From positions 673,265 to 737,264 of the forward strand of contig CANNAE010000001.1 of assembly GCA_947502505.1 (NCBI GenBank): DNA of 64,000 nucleotides, read 5' to 3'. Below the pieces are notes generated by a model. That model saw nothing but the letters and a program-made list of their open reading frames with translations, had not been told where the DNA came from and made no database searches. Each line of letters starts with the position of its first letter. Within the stretch, counting starts at the first letter, position 1. The DNA comes from an uncultured Planococcus sp. (GTDB lineage Bacteria; Bacillota; Bacilli; Bacillales_A; Planococcaceae). The position numbers and the translations under genes were made by a program. Positions 28,586-38,454 of this stretch are shown in pieces.

Positions 28586-28972
28586 ATGACAAATCGGGTT
28601 CGCCGCACTATGCCCATTCTCCCGATCAGCATCGTAATGCAACTGACGGATTTGACAGCACGGCAAATACGCTATTACGAAGAGCAGAAACTGATCAGTC
28701 CGGCCAGGACAGAAGGCAATAAGCGCATGTTTTCATTGAATGATGTCGATGCGCTGCTCGAGATTAAGGATTATCTGGAGCAGGGACTCAATGTCGCGGG
28801 CATCAGGAAATTGTATGAAACAAAAGAGATGCCGCTTAACGACCAAGCCGAGCCGAAGACATTGAGCGATGCAGAGCTTCGCAATTTGTTGCGCGAAGAG
28901 ATGAAGCATCTGGCGCGGCCGTTTAGCCAGGCATCTCAACGACATGGTGATTTATCCCGTTTCTTTAAGTAA
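28586..28972 (+). CDS. glnR: glutamine synthetase repressor GlnR
   Basis: MerR-family regulator of nitrogen assimilation (128 aa). The N-terminal winged helix contains DLTARQIRYYEEQKLISPAR; the C-terminal tail ends SQRHGDLSRFFK, like the tail that senses feedback-inhibited glutamine synthetase in Bacillus. ATG 28586 aligns with the Bacillus start; upstream in-frame GTGs lack support. It is in an operon with glnA and has two GlnR boxes in its promoter, so it is autoregulated. Confidence 0.97.
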   Translation: MTNRVRRTMPILPISIVMQLTDLTARQIRYYEEQKLISPARTEGNKRMFSLNDVDALLEIKDYLEQGLNVAGIRKLYETKEMPLNDQAEPKTLSDAELRNLLREEMKHLARPFSQASQRHGDLSRFFK

Positions 28973-29009
28973 GCGGGCTACATAATATAACTAGGAGAGT
29001 GAACAGTTC

Positions 29010-30344
29010 ATGAGCAAGTATTCAAAAGAAGACATTATTCGTTTGGTTAAAGAAGAAGACGTCAATTTTATCCGCCTGCAATTCACCGACATTCTCGGCG
29101 TTATCAAAAACGTGGAAATCCCGACTTCCCAGCTTGAAAAAGCACTCGACAACAAAATGATGTTCGATGGTTCGTCCATCGACGGTTTTGTGCGCATCGA
29201 AGAATCGGATATGTATCTATTTCCTGACCTTGATACGTGGGTAGTATTCCCTTGGATTACAGGAAAAGGAAAAGTTGCGCGCTTGATCTGCGACATCTAC
29301 AATGCGGATGGAACGCCATTTGCAGGAGATCCACGCACAAACTTGAAACGTGTCTTGAAAGAAATGGAAGAACTTGGATTCACTCACTTCAACCTAGGGC
29401 CTGAGCCGGAATTCTTCCTGTTCAAACTTGATGAGAGAGGCGAACCATCTCTTGAATTGAATGACCATGGCGGCTATTTTGACTTGGCGCCGATGGACCT
29501 TGGCGAAAACTGCCGTCGCGACATCGTATTGGAACTGGAAGAAATGGGCTTTGAAATCGAAGCTTCCCACCACGAAGTGGCACCAGGACAACACGAGATC
29601 GACTTTAAATACGCAGATGCCATCAAGGCATGTGATGATATCCAGACCTTTAAATTGGTTGTTAAAACGATTGCCCGTAAACACGGCCTTCACGCAACGT
29701 TCATGCCGAAACCATTGTTCGGCGTTAACGGATCAGGCATGCACATGAACGTTTCCTTGTTCAAAGGCAACGAAAATGCTTTCCTTGACGAAGACGGCGA
29801 CATGAAGTTGAGCAAAACAGCATACCAATTCTTGGCTGGCATTATTGAGCACGCAAAAGGATTTACCGCTGTGACAAACCCGACAGTCAACTCTTACAAG
29901 CGTTTGGTTCCTGGTTATGAAGCACCTTGCTATATTGCTTGGTCTGGCCAGAACCGCAGCCCATTGATCCGCATCCCTGCTTCACGCGGCTTGTCTACGC
30001 GCGTAGAAGTGCGTTCTGTAGACCCTGCTGCGAACCCTTACTTGGCTATGGCTGTACTTCTTGGAGCTGGCCTTGACGGCATCAAGCGTGACTTGACTCC
30101 GCCAAAAGCTGTAGACCGCAATATTTATGCGATGAACCGCAAAGAACGCAAAGAAGTCGGCATCGAGGACTTGCCAGGCACATTGTATGCAGCGCTTGAT
30201 GAGTTGCAAGGCGATGAAGTCATGACAAAAGCGCTCGGTTCGCATATCTTGAACAACTTCGTGGAAGCGAAGGAAATCGAATGGGATATGTTCAGAACAA
30301 GCGTCCACCCTTGGGAGCGCGAGCAGTATCTGAAAATGTATTAA
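29010..30344 (+). CDS. glnA: glutamine synthetase, type I-alpha
   Basis: Makes glutamine from glutamate, ammonia and ATP (444 aa, dodecameric family). Visible sites: DGSSIDGF flap Asp near 53, Arg62 in GFVRIEES (the residue tied to glutamine feedback inhibition in Bacillus), [27 protein letters not shown] loop, and NRSPLIRIP. The adenylylation-loop form of the beta type is absent. AGGAGAG precedes ATG 29010, and a terminator follows. Control is by GlnR with glnR. Confidence 0.99.
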   Translation: MSKYSKEDIIRLVKEEDVNFIRLQFTDILGVIKNVEIPTSQLEKALDNKMMFDGSSIDGFVRIEESDMYLFPDLDTWVVFPWITGKGKVARLICDIYNADGTPFAGDPRTNLKRVLKEMEELGFTHFNLGPEPEFFLFKLDERGEPSLELNDHGGYFDLAPMDLGENCRRDIVLELEEMGFEIEASHHEVAPGQHEIDFKYADAIKACDDIQTFKLVVKTIARKHGLHATFMPKPLFGVNGSGMHMNVSLFKGNENAFLDEDGDMKLSKTAYQFLAGIIEHAKGFTAVTNPTVNSYKRLVPGYEAPCYIAWSGQNRSPLIRIPASRGLSTRVEVRSVDPAANPYLAMAVLLGAGLDGIKRDLTPPKAVDRNIYAMNRKERKEVGIEDLPGTLYAALDELQGDEVMTKALGSHILNNFVEAKEIEWDMFRTSVHPWEREQYLKMY

Positions 30345-30350
30345 TAGCGG

Positions 30351-30381
30351 AAAACCGGAGCCCAGTGCTCCGGTTTTTTTT
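30351..30381 (+). terminator. terminator of glnRA
   Basis: A 9-bp stem AACCGGAGC / GCTCCGGTT is followed by seven or eight T. Confidence 0.9.
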
Positions 30382-30534
30382 ATGGAGAATCCATCTAGGA
30401 CTTCCGGTGACACTCCACAGGTAAGCTAGGGGCGATCGGTGAGAAGATTGCGCCCTTTCACATATACGCTGCGCAGCGAAAACGTGGTAAGATTTTACTT
30501 ATATGAAAGAACTTTAAATATGTGGAGGGATAAA

Positions 30535-31065
30535 ATGCGGTTTTTGAATAGCATCATTGTATTTCTCATCGCCTTTTCGCTTGGAGGCATCGCCCTGTAC
30601 GCCGTGGGGCCGAATTTTTCATCGGAGGCAGTAGCGCAAAAAGCATTTGCGGAACTTGAACGAAGCGGCAAGATGGAAGAGATGGTAAGGCAAATAGAAG
30701 CTGATCCCGATGTCTCCCGTTACATGGAGGAACTTGAAACCCAAGATGGCTTTTCCGGGGAAGCGGCAGAAAGCGGCATGGATGAGCAAATAGAGCAAGA
30801 GGCTGCAGAGGAACTGCCGGACATGGAAGAGCCTGCTGTAACAGTGCCGGAAGATGAAGAATTGGCATTTGAGACCAAAGAGGACGCAGCCAGTGTCATG
30901 ATGGAAAAAGTCGGATTCCGCAACTTGCTGAAAATGAAGAACGCAGTTGAAAACGATACGATGACAGCCGAACAAGTAATGGATGAACTGGATGACGATT
31001 TGAACGAGGAAGAAATGCTGGCCCTTAAAGTGATGATCTTTAAGGAATGGCAAAACCGAAATTAA
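30535..31065 (+). CDS. unknown acidic membrane-anchored protein
   Basis: Not recognised. The 176-aa product starts with a basic residue and a single hydrophobic helix (about 3-23, FLNSIIVFLIAFSLGG), then a strongly acidic, Met- and Glu-rich region (about 45-125), then an alpha-helical C-terminal part (VGFRNLLKMKNAVENDTMTAEQ and EEEMLALKVMIFKEW). TGGAGGG lies before ATG 30535; an upstream in-frame ATG at 30439 has no ribosome site. It is predicted to sit in the membrane with an extracellular acidic domain. It is flanked by glnA and another unknown small gene. Confidence 0.75.
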   Translation: MRFLNSIIVFLIAFSLGGIALYAVGPNFSSEAVAQKAFAELERSGKMEEMVRQIEADPDVSRYMEELETQDGFSGEAAESGMDEQIEQEAAEELPDMEEPAVTVPEDEELAFETKEDAASVMMEKVGFRNLLKMKNAVENDTMTAEQVMDELDDDLNEEEMLALKVMIFKEWQNRN

Positions 31066-31125
31066 GCGCCAGTTTATGCTACACTGATAAATGCATATCC
31101 ATTCATGTCGAAGGGAGGAATCTTG

Positions 31126-31329
31126 GTGAAAACGTTTCAAGTAGAATTCTTCTTTGATCAAGGAAACACCATCGTGCATACAGTAAAAGCGATCGACAAG
31201 GAATCAGCCATAAGCCAAGTGCCATCGAACGGCACTTATGAATTGACGGATGAAGCAAATGGCAAGATTTACCGCATTACGATCAATCTGGTTAAATATA
31301 TTGTCGTATCGGAAATGCCATCGAATTAA
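31126..31329 (+). CDS. unknown small soluble protein
   Basis: Not recognised; 67 aa, beta-rich by eye (FQVEFFFDQGNTIVHTVKA, YRITINLVKYIVVSE). GTG 31126 is chosen because AGGGAGGA ends 6 bases upstream; ATG 31105 is in frame but overlaps no site. There are no Cys residues and no signal. It lies 60 bases after the acidic membrane protein gene, co-directional, and is followed by a terminator, so the two may form an operon. Confidence 0.65.
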   Translation: MKTFQVEFFFDQGNTIVHTVKAIDKESAISQVPSNGTYELTDEANGKIYRITINLVKYIVVSEMPSN

Positions 31330-31335
31330 CGCATT

Positions 31336-31366
31336 GAAAAGCCGGAGAGAACATCTCCGGCTTTTT
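31336..31366 (+). terminator. terminator, first copy of a 31-bp direct repeat
   Basis: An AGCCGGAGA / TCTCCGGCT stem-loop is followed by five T. The same 31 bases occur again, identical, at 31605-31635. Confidence 0.88.
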
Positions 31367-31604
31367 CAGGCTGTCGAGAAAGTTAAAAAATCGTATTTTC
31401 CGAAGCTTATCGCACGACTCCGTGGGCTCGCGCCCAAGCCTCCTCAGTCGCTTTGCGCCTTGCGGGGTCTCGGTCGTCTCGCTGATCCACTGGTGTCGAG
31501 CGAACGCTTCTCCAAATACTAAGATCATTCGTTGATTTTTTCATTATAGAATAGTGCCACACTCTTTTTATTAATAGAGGATTATAGACTTCTTCAACAC
31601 TCTG
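31367..31604. repeat. probable dispersed intergenic repeat between duplicated terminators
   Basis: No gene is seen here. On the minus strand the stretch about 31370-31510 reads GAGACCCCGCAAGGCG, then GACTGAGGAGGCTTGGG and CGAGCCCACGGAGTCG. From memory this resembles short dispersed repeats common between genes in Bacillaceae and Planococcaceae. The remainder (31520-31600) is AT-rich and featureless. The whole is bracketed by two identical 31-bp terminators. Confidence 0.5.
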
Positions 31605-31636
31605 GAAAAGCCGGAGAGAACATCTCCGGCTTTTTT
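31605..31636 (+). terminator. terminator, second copy of the 31-bp direct repeat
   Basis: Identical over 31 bases to 31336-31366, with a slightly longer T-run (six T). It has no upstream gene of its own, so it is a duplicate rather than a separately needed terminator. Confidence 0.85.
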
Positions 31637-31674
31637 ATTATTAGCAAGGTTACATAATATGATTATAGAACGTG

Positions 31675-31730
31675 AAAAACGATAGAAAAAAGGAGGAAGT
31701 CATGCTTTCCTCCTTTTTTCTATCGTTTTT
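31675..31730. terminator. long perfect palindrome, terminator of lexA
   Basis: The arms 31675-31698 and 31707-31730 are perfectly complementary over 24 bases around an 8-base loop (GTCATGCT), with A-run and T-run flanks. On the minus strand it closes lexA. On the plus strand the stem contains AAAAGGAGGAA and the loop contains ATG. Confidence 0.85.
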
Positions 31731-31748
31731 TGAATTGAAGCTGAGTGT

Positions 31749-32369
31749 TTAATGAATCTGGCGGTAAACGCCAACGACTTTCCCGAGGATGCTTACCTGG
31801 TCAACGATAATTGGATCCATCGATGAATTTTCAGGTTGCAGGCGGAAATAATTGTCTTCCCGGAAGAACCGTTTCACGGTCGCTTCGTTTTCTTCAGTCA
31901 TGGCCACGACAATATCGCCGTTGTTGGCAGTCTGCTGTTGCTTGACCACTACGTAATCACCATTTAGAATGCCGGCTTCAATCATGCTTTCCCCCATAAT
32001 TTCGAGCATGAAAATATGGTCTTCTTCTGTACCGTATGTTTGCGGCAGCGGGAAATATTCTTCAACGTTTTCGATCGCAGTGATTGGCATACCGGCTGTA
32101 ACTTTCCCGATAAGCGGCACATGGAGTACAGGGCTCTTATCGATCAGCGCTTCTTCGGAGCCGATGATTTCGATGGCTCTCGGTTTAGTTGGGTCACGGC
32201 GGATGAGGCCTTTGCTTTCGAGTCTCGCTAGATGGCCGTGGACTGTCGAACTGGATGCAAGGCCGACTGCTTCGCCGATCTCGCGGACGGATGGCGGGTA
32301 GCCTTTTGCACGGACTTCATCTTTTATAAAATTCAGGATGTCTTCCTGACGCTTAGATACTTTTTTCAC
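31749..32369 (-). CDS. lexA: SOS repressor LexA
   Basis: DNA-damage response repressor (206 aa). N-terminal winged helix (about 1-65, [20 protein letters not shown]). Self-cleavage site Ala92-Gly93 (VTAGMP), catalytic Ser128 in MGESM and Lys166 in TVKRF, all at the expected spacing. I chose GTG 32369, with AAAGAGGTGA upstream, giving the Bacillus length; the frame opens ten codons further to 32399. Divergent from yneA, with LexA boxes in between and overlapping its own promoter, so it is autoregulated. Confidence 0.98.
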   Translation of the reverse strand: MKKVSKRQEDILNFIKDEVRAKGYPPSVREIGEAVGLASSSTVHGHLARLESKGLIRRDPTKPRAIEIIGSEEALIDKSPVLHVPLIGKVTAGMPITAIENVEEYFPLPQTYGTEEDHIFMLEIMGESMIEAGILNGDYVVVKQQQTANNGDIVVAMTEENEATVKRFFREDNYFRLQPENSSMDPIIVDQVSILGKVVGVYRQIH

Positions 32370-32413
32370 CAGTTTCACCTCTTTATAGGATTTATTCAAG
32401 ATTAACTATCTAT

Positions 32414-32442
32414 AGTATAGCAACTCGGGTATTGAAATGCAA
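32414..32442 (-). promoter_or_regulatory. sigma-A-like promoter of lexA
   Basis: Reading the minus strand, TTGCAT (32442-32437) and TATACT (32419-32414) are 17 bases apart. A LexA-like box overlaps the -35. Confidence 0.65.
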
Positions 32443-32453
32443 ACATAGGTTCG
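32440..32453. promoter_or_regulatory. LexA box at the lexA promoter
   Basis: CAAACATAGGTTCG fits CGAAC-RNRY-GTTCG with two mismatches and overlaps the lexA -35 element. Confidence 0.6.
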
Positions 32454-32462
32454 AATTTAATC

Positions 32463-32490
32463 TTGACAAGAAACGCTTGTTCGCTTTAAT
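32463..32490 (+). promoter_or_regulatory. promoter of yneA with embedded LexA-like box
   Basis: Consensus TTGACA (32463-32468) and TTTAAT (32485-32490) are 16 bases apart. Between them, GAAACGCTTGTTCG (32470-32483) resembles a LexA box, so bound repressor would cover the spacer. Confidence 0.65.
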
Positions 32491-32493
32491 ATG

Positions 32494-32520
32494 AGAACAT
32501 ACATTCCGAACGAATATTCT
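32494..32520. promoter_or_regulatory. tandem LexA boxes in the yneA leader
   Basis: AGAACATACATTCC (32494-32507) and CGAACGAATATTCT (32507-32520) each fit the SOS consensus with one to two mismatches and abut each other, immediately before the yneA ribosome-binding site. Confidence 0.65.
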
Positions 32521-32536
32521 ATAGGAGGCGGTTTTG

Positions 32537-33504
<968 letters not shown>

Positions 33505-33562
33505 AACCTTGCACTGTCCCGCCTTTTTTTGTACCATGAAGCAGTAGGAAGGGGGACTTTAT

Positions 33563-33796
33563 ATGCTATCTCCAGATAAGATCGGCCGCATCAATGAACT
33601 GTCCAAAAAGTCTAAGCGTGATGGACTGACACAAGAAGAGGCAAAAGAACAATCCGCATTGCGCCAGGAATACTTGCAAAGTTTCCGCAAGTCGATGCGT
33701 GGCACAATCGAGAATGTTACCGTCATCGATCCAGAAGGAAAAGACGTAACGCCAGATAAAATCAAAAATAAACGGGAGAATAAGTATTTGAATTAA
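33563..33796 (+). CDS. ynzC: small helical protein YnzC (DUF896)
   Basis: A 77-aa DUF896 protein forming a short helical hairpin (RINELSKKSKRDGLTQEEAKE then RQEYLQSFRKSMRG). It is the third gene of the SOS unit in Bacillus; its biochemical role is unknown. GGAAGGGGGA precedes ATG 33563. The terminator stem overlaps its stop codon. Confidence 0.92.
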   Translation: MLSPDKIGRINELSKKSKRDGLTQEEAKEQSALRQEYLQSFRKSMRGTIENVTVIDPEGKDVTPDKIKNKRENKYLN

Positions 33797-33813
33797 TACT
33801 TATTCTCTTTTTC
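33776..33813 (+). terminator. terminator of the yneA operon
   Basis: The 13-bp stem GAGAATAAGTATT / AATACTTATTCTC is followed by TTTTTC. It includes the ynzC stop. Confidence 0.88.
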
Positions 33814-33881
33814 GTTGTATTCTTTCCTATTGTTGACTAAACTAGAATAGGATTAAATTTAGTTTCAGAGAGGATGTCACT

Positions 33882-35882
33882 ATGTCAAACCATGCAGATC
33901 AACTTGCAGTGAATACCATTCGTACACTTTCTATCGATGCTATTGAAAAAGCAAACTCCGGTCATCCGGGACTTCCAATGGGCGCCGCTCCAATGGCGTA
34001 TACACTCTGGACAAAACATATGAACCACAACCCGAACAACCCGAACTGGTTCAACCGCGACCGCTTCGTGCTGTCAGCTGGCCACGGATCGATGTTGCTT
34101 TACAGCCTGCTTCATTTGAGCGGGTATGGATTGCCGATGGAGGAAATCAAGAATTTCCGCCAATGGGATTCAAAAACGCCAGGGCATCCTGAATACAAGC
34201 ACACAGTCGGCGTTGAAGCGACAACTGGGCCGCTTGGCCAAGGAATCGGCATGGCTGTCGGCATGGCAATGGCAGAGCGCCATTTAGCAGCTACATACAA
34301 TAAAGAAGGACTCGACATCATCGACCACCATACATTCGCGCTTTGCGGAGATGGCGATTTGATGGAAGGTGTAGCTGGGGAAGCGATTTCGCTTGCAGGC
34401 CATCTTCAATTGGATAAATTGGTCGTCTTGTACGACAGCAACGACATCTCACTTGATGGCGATTTGTCGATGAGTTTCTCAGAGAACATCAAAAAGCGTT
34501 TCGAGTCATACGGCTGGAACTATCTCCGTGTAGACGATGGCAACGATATGGATGACCTGTCTGAAAAAATCGCACAAGCGAAGCAGTCGGCTGGCAAACC
34601 AACATTGGTGGAAGTCAAGACGGTCATCGGTTACGGTTCGCCGAACAAATCCGGTAAAGCGGATTCGCACGGTGCCCCGCTTGGCGAAGATGAAATGAAA
34701 TTGACGAAAGAATATTACAAATGGACATTCGAAGAAGATTTCTACGTGCCTGAGGAAGTCTACGAAACATTCAAGGAAGCTACAGATTCACTCGGCGCGA
34801 AAGCGGAATCGGCTTGGAACGACTTGTACAAGCAATACGAACAGCAGCATCCGGAACTTGCTTCCCAACTTCAATCCGCCATCCGCGGTGACTTGCCGGA
34901 AGATTTCGACTCGCAATTCCCGCAATACGAAGTCGGCAAAAAACAAGCGACGCGTGCTTCTTCTGGCGATATGGTCAATGCGATCGCTAAAACAGTGCCT
35001 TCATTCTTCGGCGGAAGCGCTGACCTTGCAGGATCTAATAAAACGAATATCAAAGATGGCGGCGACTTCGATGCAGAACATCCAGAAGCCCGCAATATCT
35101 GGTTCGGTGTCCGTGAATTCGCGATGGGCGCTGCACTTAACGGCATGGCGCTTCACGGAGGCTTGCATGTCTTCGGTGGTACGTTCTTCGTATTCAGCGA
35201 CTACGTCCGCCCAGCGATCCGCCTAGGCGCGTTGATGGGGCTTCCAGTTACCTATGTGTTCACACATGATAGCGTAGCGGTCGGAGAAGACGGCCCGACA
35301 CATGAACCGATCGAACAGCTCGCATCGCTTCGCGCAATGCCGAACCTGGGAATCATCCGCCCGGCTGATGCGAACGAAACAAAAGCGGCATGGCGCTTGG
35401 CGCTTACGTCTAAAGACAAGCCGACTTTGTTGGTCTTGTCCCGCCAAAACTTGCCGGTTCTTGAAACGACAGGCGAAAAAGCGGAAGCCGGCGTCGAAAA
35501 AGGCGCTTATGTTGTCTCACCTGCTGAGGACGCACAAGCCTTGCTTCTAGCGACTGGCTCTGAAGTCAGCCTGGCTGTGGAAGCGCAGAAACAATTGAAA
35601 GAACAAGGCATCTCGGTATCCGTAGTATCGATGCCATCGTGGGATCGTTTTGAACAGCAGGACAAAGAGTATAAAGAATCTGTCTTGCCGAAAAACATCA
35701 CGAAACGCCTCGCAATCGAAATGGGCTCATCATTCGGTTGGGACCGCTACACTGGATTTGAAGGCGATATTCTTGCGATCGATCACTTCGGCGCAAGTGC
35801 CCCTGGCGAGAAAATCATGGAAGAATTCGGTTTCACCCCTGAAAATGTTGCCTCTAAATTGAAGCAATTGATCAACGGGTAA
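33882..35882 (+). CDS. tkt: transketolase
   Basis: Thiamine-diphosphate enzyme of the pentose phosphate pathway (666 aa). The ThDP motif runs from [10 protein letters not shown] (about 153) to [23 protein letters not shown] loop and the pyrimidine-domain signature ([20 protein letters not shown] near 465) are present. AGAGGATG lies before ATG 33882. It has its own terminator. In Bacillus the next gene is sirA and then yneF; here yneF follows directly. Confidence 0.98.
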   Translation: MSNHADQLAVNTIRTLSIDAIEKANSGHPGLPMGAAPMAYTLWTKHMNHNPNNPNWFNRDRFVLSAGHGSMLLYSLLHLSGYGLPMEEIKNFRQWDSKTPGHPEYKHTVGVEATTGPLGQGIGMAVGMAMAERHLAATYNKEGLDIIDHHTFALCGDGDLMEGVAGEAISLAGHLQLDKLVVLYDSNDISLDGDLSMSFSENIKKRFESYGWNYLRVDDGNDMDDLSEKIAQAKQSAGKPTLVEVKTVIGYGSPNKSGKADSHGAPLGEDEMKLTKEYYKWTFEEDFYVPEEVYETFKEATDSLGAKAESAWNDLYKQYEQQHPELASQLQSAIRGDLPEDFDSQFPQYEVGKKQATRASSGDMVNAIAKTVPSFFGGSADLAGSNKTNIKDGGDFDAEHPEARNIWFGVREFAMGAALNGMALHGGLHVFGGTFFVFSDYVRPAIRLGALMGLPVTYVFTHDSVAVGEDGPTHEPIEQLASLRAMPNLGIIRPADANETKAAWRLALTSKDKPTLLVLSRQNLPVLETTGEKAEAGVEKGAYVVSPAEDAQALLLATGSEVSLAVEAQKQLKEQGISVSVVSMPSWDRFEQQDKEYKESVLPKNITKRLAIEMGSSFGWDRYTGFEGDILAIDHFGASAPGEKIMEEFGFTPENVASKLKQLING

Positions 35883-35931
35883 TTAACAGCTCGATTTGAT
35901 TCATCAGAATCGAACACAAGATTTAAAGGGG

Positions 35932-35964
35932 AAGCCGGCAGGGTCATATTCTGTCGGCTTTTTC
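35932..35964 (+). terminator. terminator of tkt
   Basis: AAGCCGGCAG pairs with CTGTCGGCTT (one mismatch) and is followed by five T. Confidence 0.8.
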
Positions 35965-36187
35965 ATATGGAAATTTCCATGCTCCCCTTAGATGCCATCT
36001 GGTTTTAGGAAGATGGAGCTGGCGATGTTCCCGGCAAAAGGCCAGGCCGTCGCCGCTTATGGTGTGAGGGGCCATAGTCTTTGTTTCTCCGTAATTTTAA
36101 TGCCGTTCATATGGTCACGTCTTGAAATTTATAGTATAATCCTTTTTGGTGCATGATTTAATTGGCAACACGAAGGAGGTAATTTGT
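35965..36187. other. gene-free spacer where sirA would be expected
   Basis: No coding frame with a ribosome site is visible. The only signal is TATAAT (36135-36140), a likely -10 for yneF, with a poor -35 (TGGTCA, 36112-36117). Nothing resembling a SirA remnant could be recognised by eye. Confidence 0.5.
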
Positions 36188-36421
36188 ATGGATACATGGA
36201 TCTGGATTGTTATCGTTATTGTGGCTTTACTCGCAGGTGTTGCACTTGGATTCTTTATCGCTCGTCGATACATGATGAAATATTTGCAGGACAACCCACC
36301 GATCAACGAAGAGATGCTGCGGATTATGATGATGCAAATGGGACAAAAACCATCTCAAAAGAAAATCAACCAAATGATGGCTCAAATGAACAAAGCCTCG
36401 ACAAAACCGGGCAAAAAATAA
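36188..36421 (+). CDS. yneF: small membrane protein YneF (UPF0154)
   Basis: A 77-aa protein with one N-terminal membrane helix (about 4-26, [18 protein letters not shown]) and a cytoplasmic tail bearing the family pattern [18 protein letters not shown] and KKINQMM. Function is unknown but it is conserved across Firmicutes. ATG 36188 follows AAGGAGG. A bidirectional terminator follows. Confidence 0.93.
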   Translation: MDTWIWIVIVIVALLAGVALGFFIARRYMMKYLQDNPPINEEMLRIMMMQMGQKPSQKKINQMMAQMNKASTKPGKK

Positions 36422-36459
36422 ACGCTTATGCAATTATTCGCCCATAGGTGATGAATACA

Positions 36460-36505
36460 AAAAGAACCGCCGTTTCGCTTAATGCGATACGGCGGTTCTT
36501 TTTTG
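36460..36505. terminator. bidirectional terminator
   Basis: AAGAACCGCCGT pairs with ACGGCGGTTCTT, with A-run and T-run on either side. It serves yneF (+) and the hydrolase gene (-). Confidence 0.88.
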
Positions 36506-36511
36506 CTTGGA

Positions 36512-37468
36512 TCAGCTAGACACCAGAGAGGCGGTGAGGGGATTAGGCCTCACTAAATCATGGGCCATCAAAAATTCCGCGACCGCCCCTTCATAGTCTT
36601 CGGGATTTTTATTGAACGATTGGGCGTGTGCCCCGTGTTCGAACAACTTAAGCTGTTTGGCGCCTTGTTTCAATTCGAACAATTCTGTTGCCATATCCGG
36701 CAAGACGAACTCATCTGGCAAGCTGTGGATAAACAGCACCGGCTTTGTGATCTTGTGAACGACTTCCCGTGGTGACACCGTGGCGATGGAATAACCGTCG
36801 CGCAGCTTCAGGAACACATTGGCGAGGCGAAGTGCTAAAGATGTGCGCATCGGGGTCGTCGTGCGCATGACGTGCAAAATCTGTTCGCTAATATCGGAAT
36901 AGGCACAGTCGGAGATGTAGAAGTCCGCTGAGTCTTCTATTCCGGCATACAGGAGCGCCGTCGCAGCCCCCATCGATTCCCCGTGGATGCCAAAGAACAA
37001 GGACGGGCCCACGTGGAGTTTCAGCGCCTGGACGACTGCCTGCAAGTCCAATTTCTCATAATGGCCGAAGCTTGTGGTCTTGCCCCCGGACTCGCCGTGG
37101 CGACGGTGGTCAAAAACGACAGAATTGAACCCGAGTCGTTCGAACATGCGGGCGTATTTAAATGAGTTCATTTTGCTTTCGGTGACACCATGGCAAATGA
37201 TGACGTAGCGGTTTGTGGTGTGCGGCTCCAGGAAAATCGCTTTGATCGGATAGCCATTCGCCGATTCGACCCATTGTTCGCTTTTGGGGATTTGGGCATA
37301 CCATGCCTCGTCGTAGCGTTTGGCGTTCGTTTCCCGTTCCAAAATCAAGGACGCGTCTTTATTCTTCACATACATCAGGCGGTTGCTGACGGCAAAGCCT
37401 AAAGCGGCAAATGAAGCCGTCAAAGTGCCCGAAACAATGGCAGTTGCCATCAGGAATCGTTTTTTCAT
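36512..37468 (-). CDS. membrane-anchored alpha/beta hydrolase
   Basis: A 318-aa serine hydrolase with an N-terminal signal anchor (about residues 5-30). The nucleophile motif GESMG is in FGIHGESMGAATALL, VICHGVTESKMNSFKYA is the oxyanion region, and DHRRHGESGG follows. The late Asp (SLPDEFVLP) and His (FEHGAHAQS) complete the triad. The fold matches YkpA/YqkD-like hydrolases, and YqkD of Bacillus lies in the yqk region, but I cannot assign a substrate. The start is ATG 37468, preceded on the minus strand by GAGGTGTGGGGG. Confidence 0.88.
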   Translation of the reverse strand: MKKRFLMATAIVSGTLTASFAALGFAVSNRLMYVKNKDASLILERETNAKRYDEAWYAQIPKSEQWVESANGYPIKAIFLEPHTTNRYVIICHGVTESKMNSFKYARMFERLGFNSVVFDHRRHGESGGKTTSFGHYEKLDLQAVVQALKLHVGPSLFFGIHGESMGAATALLYAGIEDSADFYISDCAYSDISEQILHVMRTTTPMRTSLALRLANVFLKLRDGYSIATVSPREVVHKITKPVLFIHSLPDEFVLPDMATELFELKQGAKQLKLFEHGAHAQSFNKNPEDYEGAVAEFLMAHDLVRPNPLTASLVSS

Positions 37469-37480
37469 GGCCCCCACACC

Positions 37481-38380
37481 TCATTTTCTGTTTTTATATA
37501 AAGTATACATGCCTGTTTGCAGTTCATTGGATACGTGTGGCTCGATCAACGAAACCGCTTCGTAAAGCTTTTCAAGATCAATGCCCGTGTCGACGCCCAT
37601 GCAGTGGAACATATGGGCCAGGTCTTCGGTTGCGACATTGCCGGTCGCGCCCGGTGCAAATGGGCAGCCGCCGAGACCGCCTGCAGAGGCGTCGAAACGG
37701 TCGATGCCGGCAAGCAGGGCAGCATAAGCATTGGCAAGCGCCATGCGTCTCGTATCGTGGAAATGGGCAGCAATCAAGACATGTGGAAATTGCTTTTTCA
37801 GCCGGCTGAACAACTCGTGGCTTTCCTGAGGGTTCGCGAGGCCGATCGTATCGGCAACACTCAATTCATCGACTCCCCAATCGACGAATTGCTGGCATAA
37901 ATCGATCGTGCTTTGCGGATCGACTTTCCCTTCGAACGGACAGTAAAATGCTGTTGAGATACAGGCGCGGACAAAAATGCCGTCTTGCTTTGCTTTCTCG
38001 ATCAACGGCTTTAAGGTTTCCATGGACTGGGCTGTCGTCTTATTGATATTTTTTTCATTGAATGAATTGGATACGCCGACAAAAACAGCGATCGAATCGG
38101 CTCCGGCATCCAAGGCAGATGTAATGCCCCGTTCATTCGGCGTCAAGACCAACTGCCGGCCGAGCTTTTTCACTCCAGCCACAATCTCCCGTGCATCGGC
38201 CATTTGCGGCACCCATTTCGGCGACACGAATGAGGTCAGCTCCATTTCTTGTAGGCCTGCCTGCTGCAAGGCCTTGATAAAGTCGAGTTTGTCTTCGGTA
38301 TTGACGGTCCTGGCTTCATTTTGCAGGCCATCCCGCGGCCCGACCTCGATAATTGTAGCGGTTTTTGGTAAACTAAACAT
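37481..38380 (-). CDS. hydroxymethylglutaryl-CoA lyase
   Basis: Splits HMG-CoA to acetoacetate and acetyl-CoA, the last step of leucine breakdown (299 aa, HMGL-like TIM barrel). It begins with EVGPRDGLQNE metal/substrate motif (about 14-24); AAHFHDTR supplies metal His residues; the catalytic Cys loop is GGCPFAPGATGN. The start is ATG 38380 with AAGGGGGGA upstream; the longer open frame to 38479 runs into the divergent thiolase gene. It is placed back-to-back with a thiolase that can use its acetoacetyl product after activation. Confidence 0.94.
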   Translation of the reverse strand: MFSLPKTATIIEVGPRDGLQNEARTVNTEDKLDFIKALQQAGLQEMELTSFVSPKWVPQMADAREIVAGVKKLGRQLVLTPNERGITSALDAGADSIAVFVGVSNSFNEKNINKTTAQSMETLKPLIEKAKQDGIFVRACISTAFYCPFEGKVDPQSTIDLCQQFVDWGVDELSVADTIGLANPQESHELFSRLKKQFPHVLIAAHFHDTRRMALANAYAALLAGIDRFDASAGGLGGCPFAPGATGNVATEDLAHMFHCMGVDTGIDLEKLYEAVSLIEPHVSNELQTGMYTLYKNRK

Positions 38381-38454
38381 ACTATCCCCCCTTAGCTTTA
38401 TTGTAGCGATAGAGGGGATAAAAGAGCAAGAAGCAGACAAGGGGGACAAAAGAA

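Noticed and set aside
31250..31522. 90-codon frame over the end of the 67-aa gene and the repeat
   Set aside because: It crosses a terminator and repeat sequence, is rich in Arg/Ser/Leu without domain features, and lacks a ribosome site.
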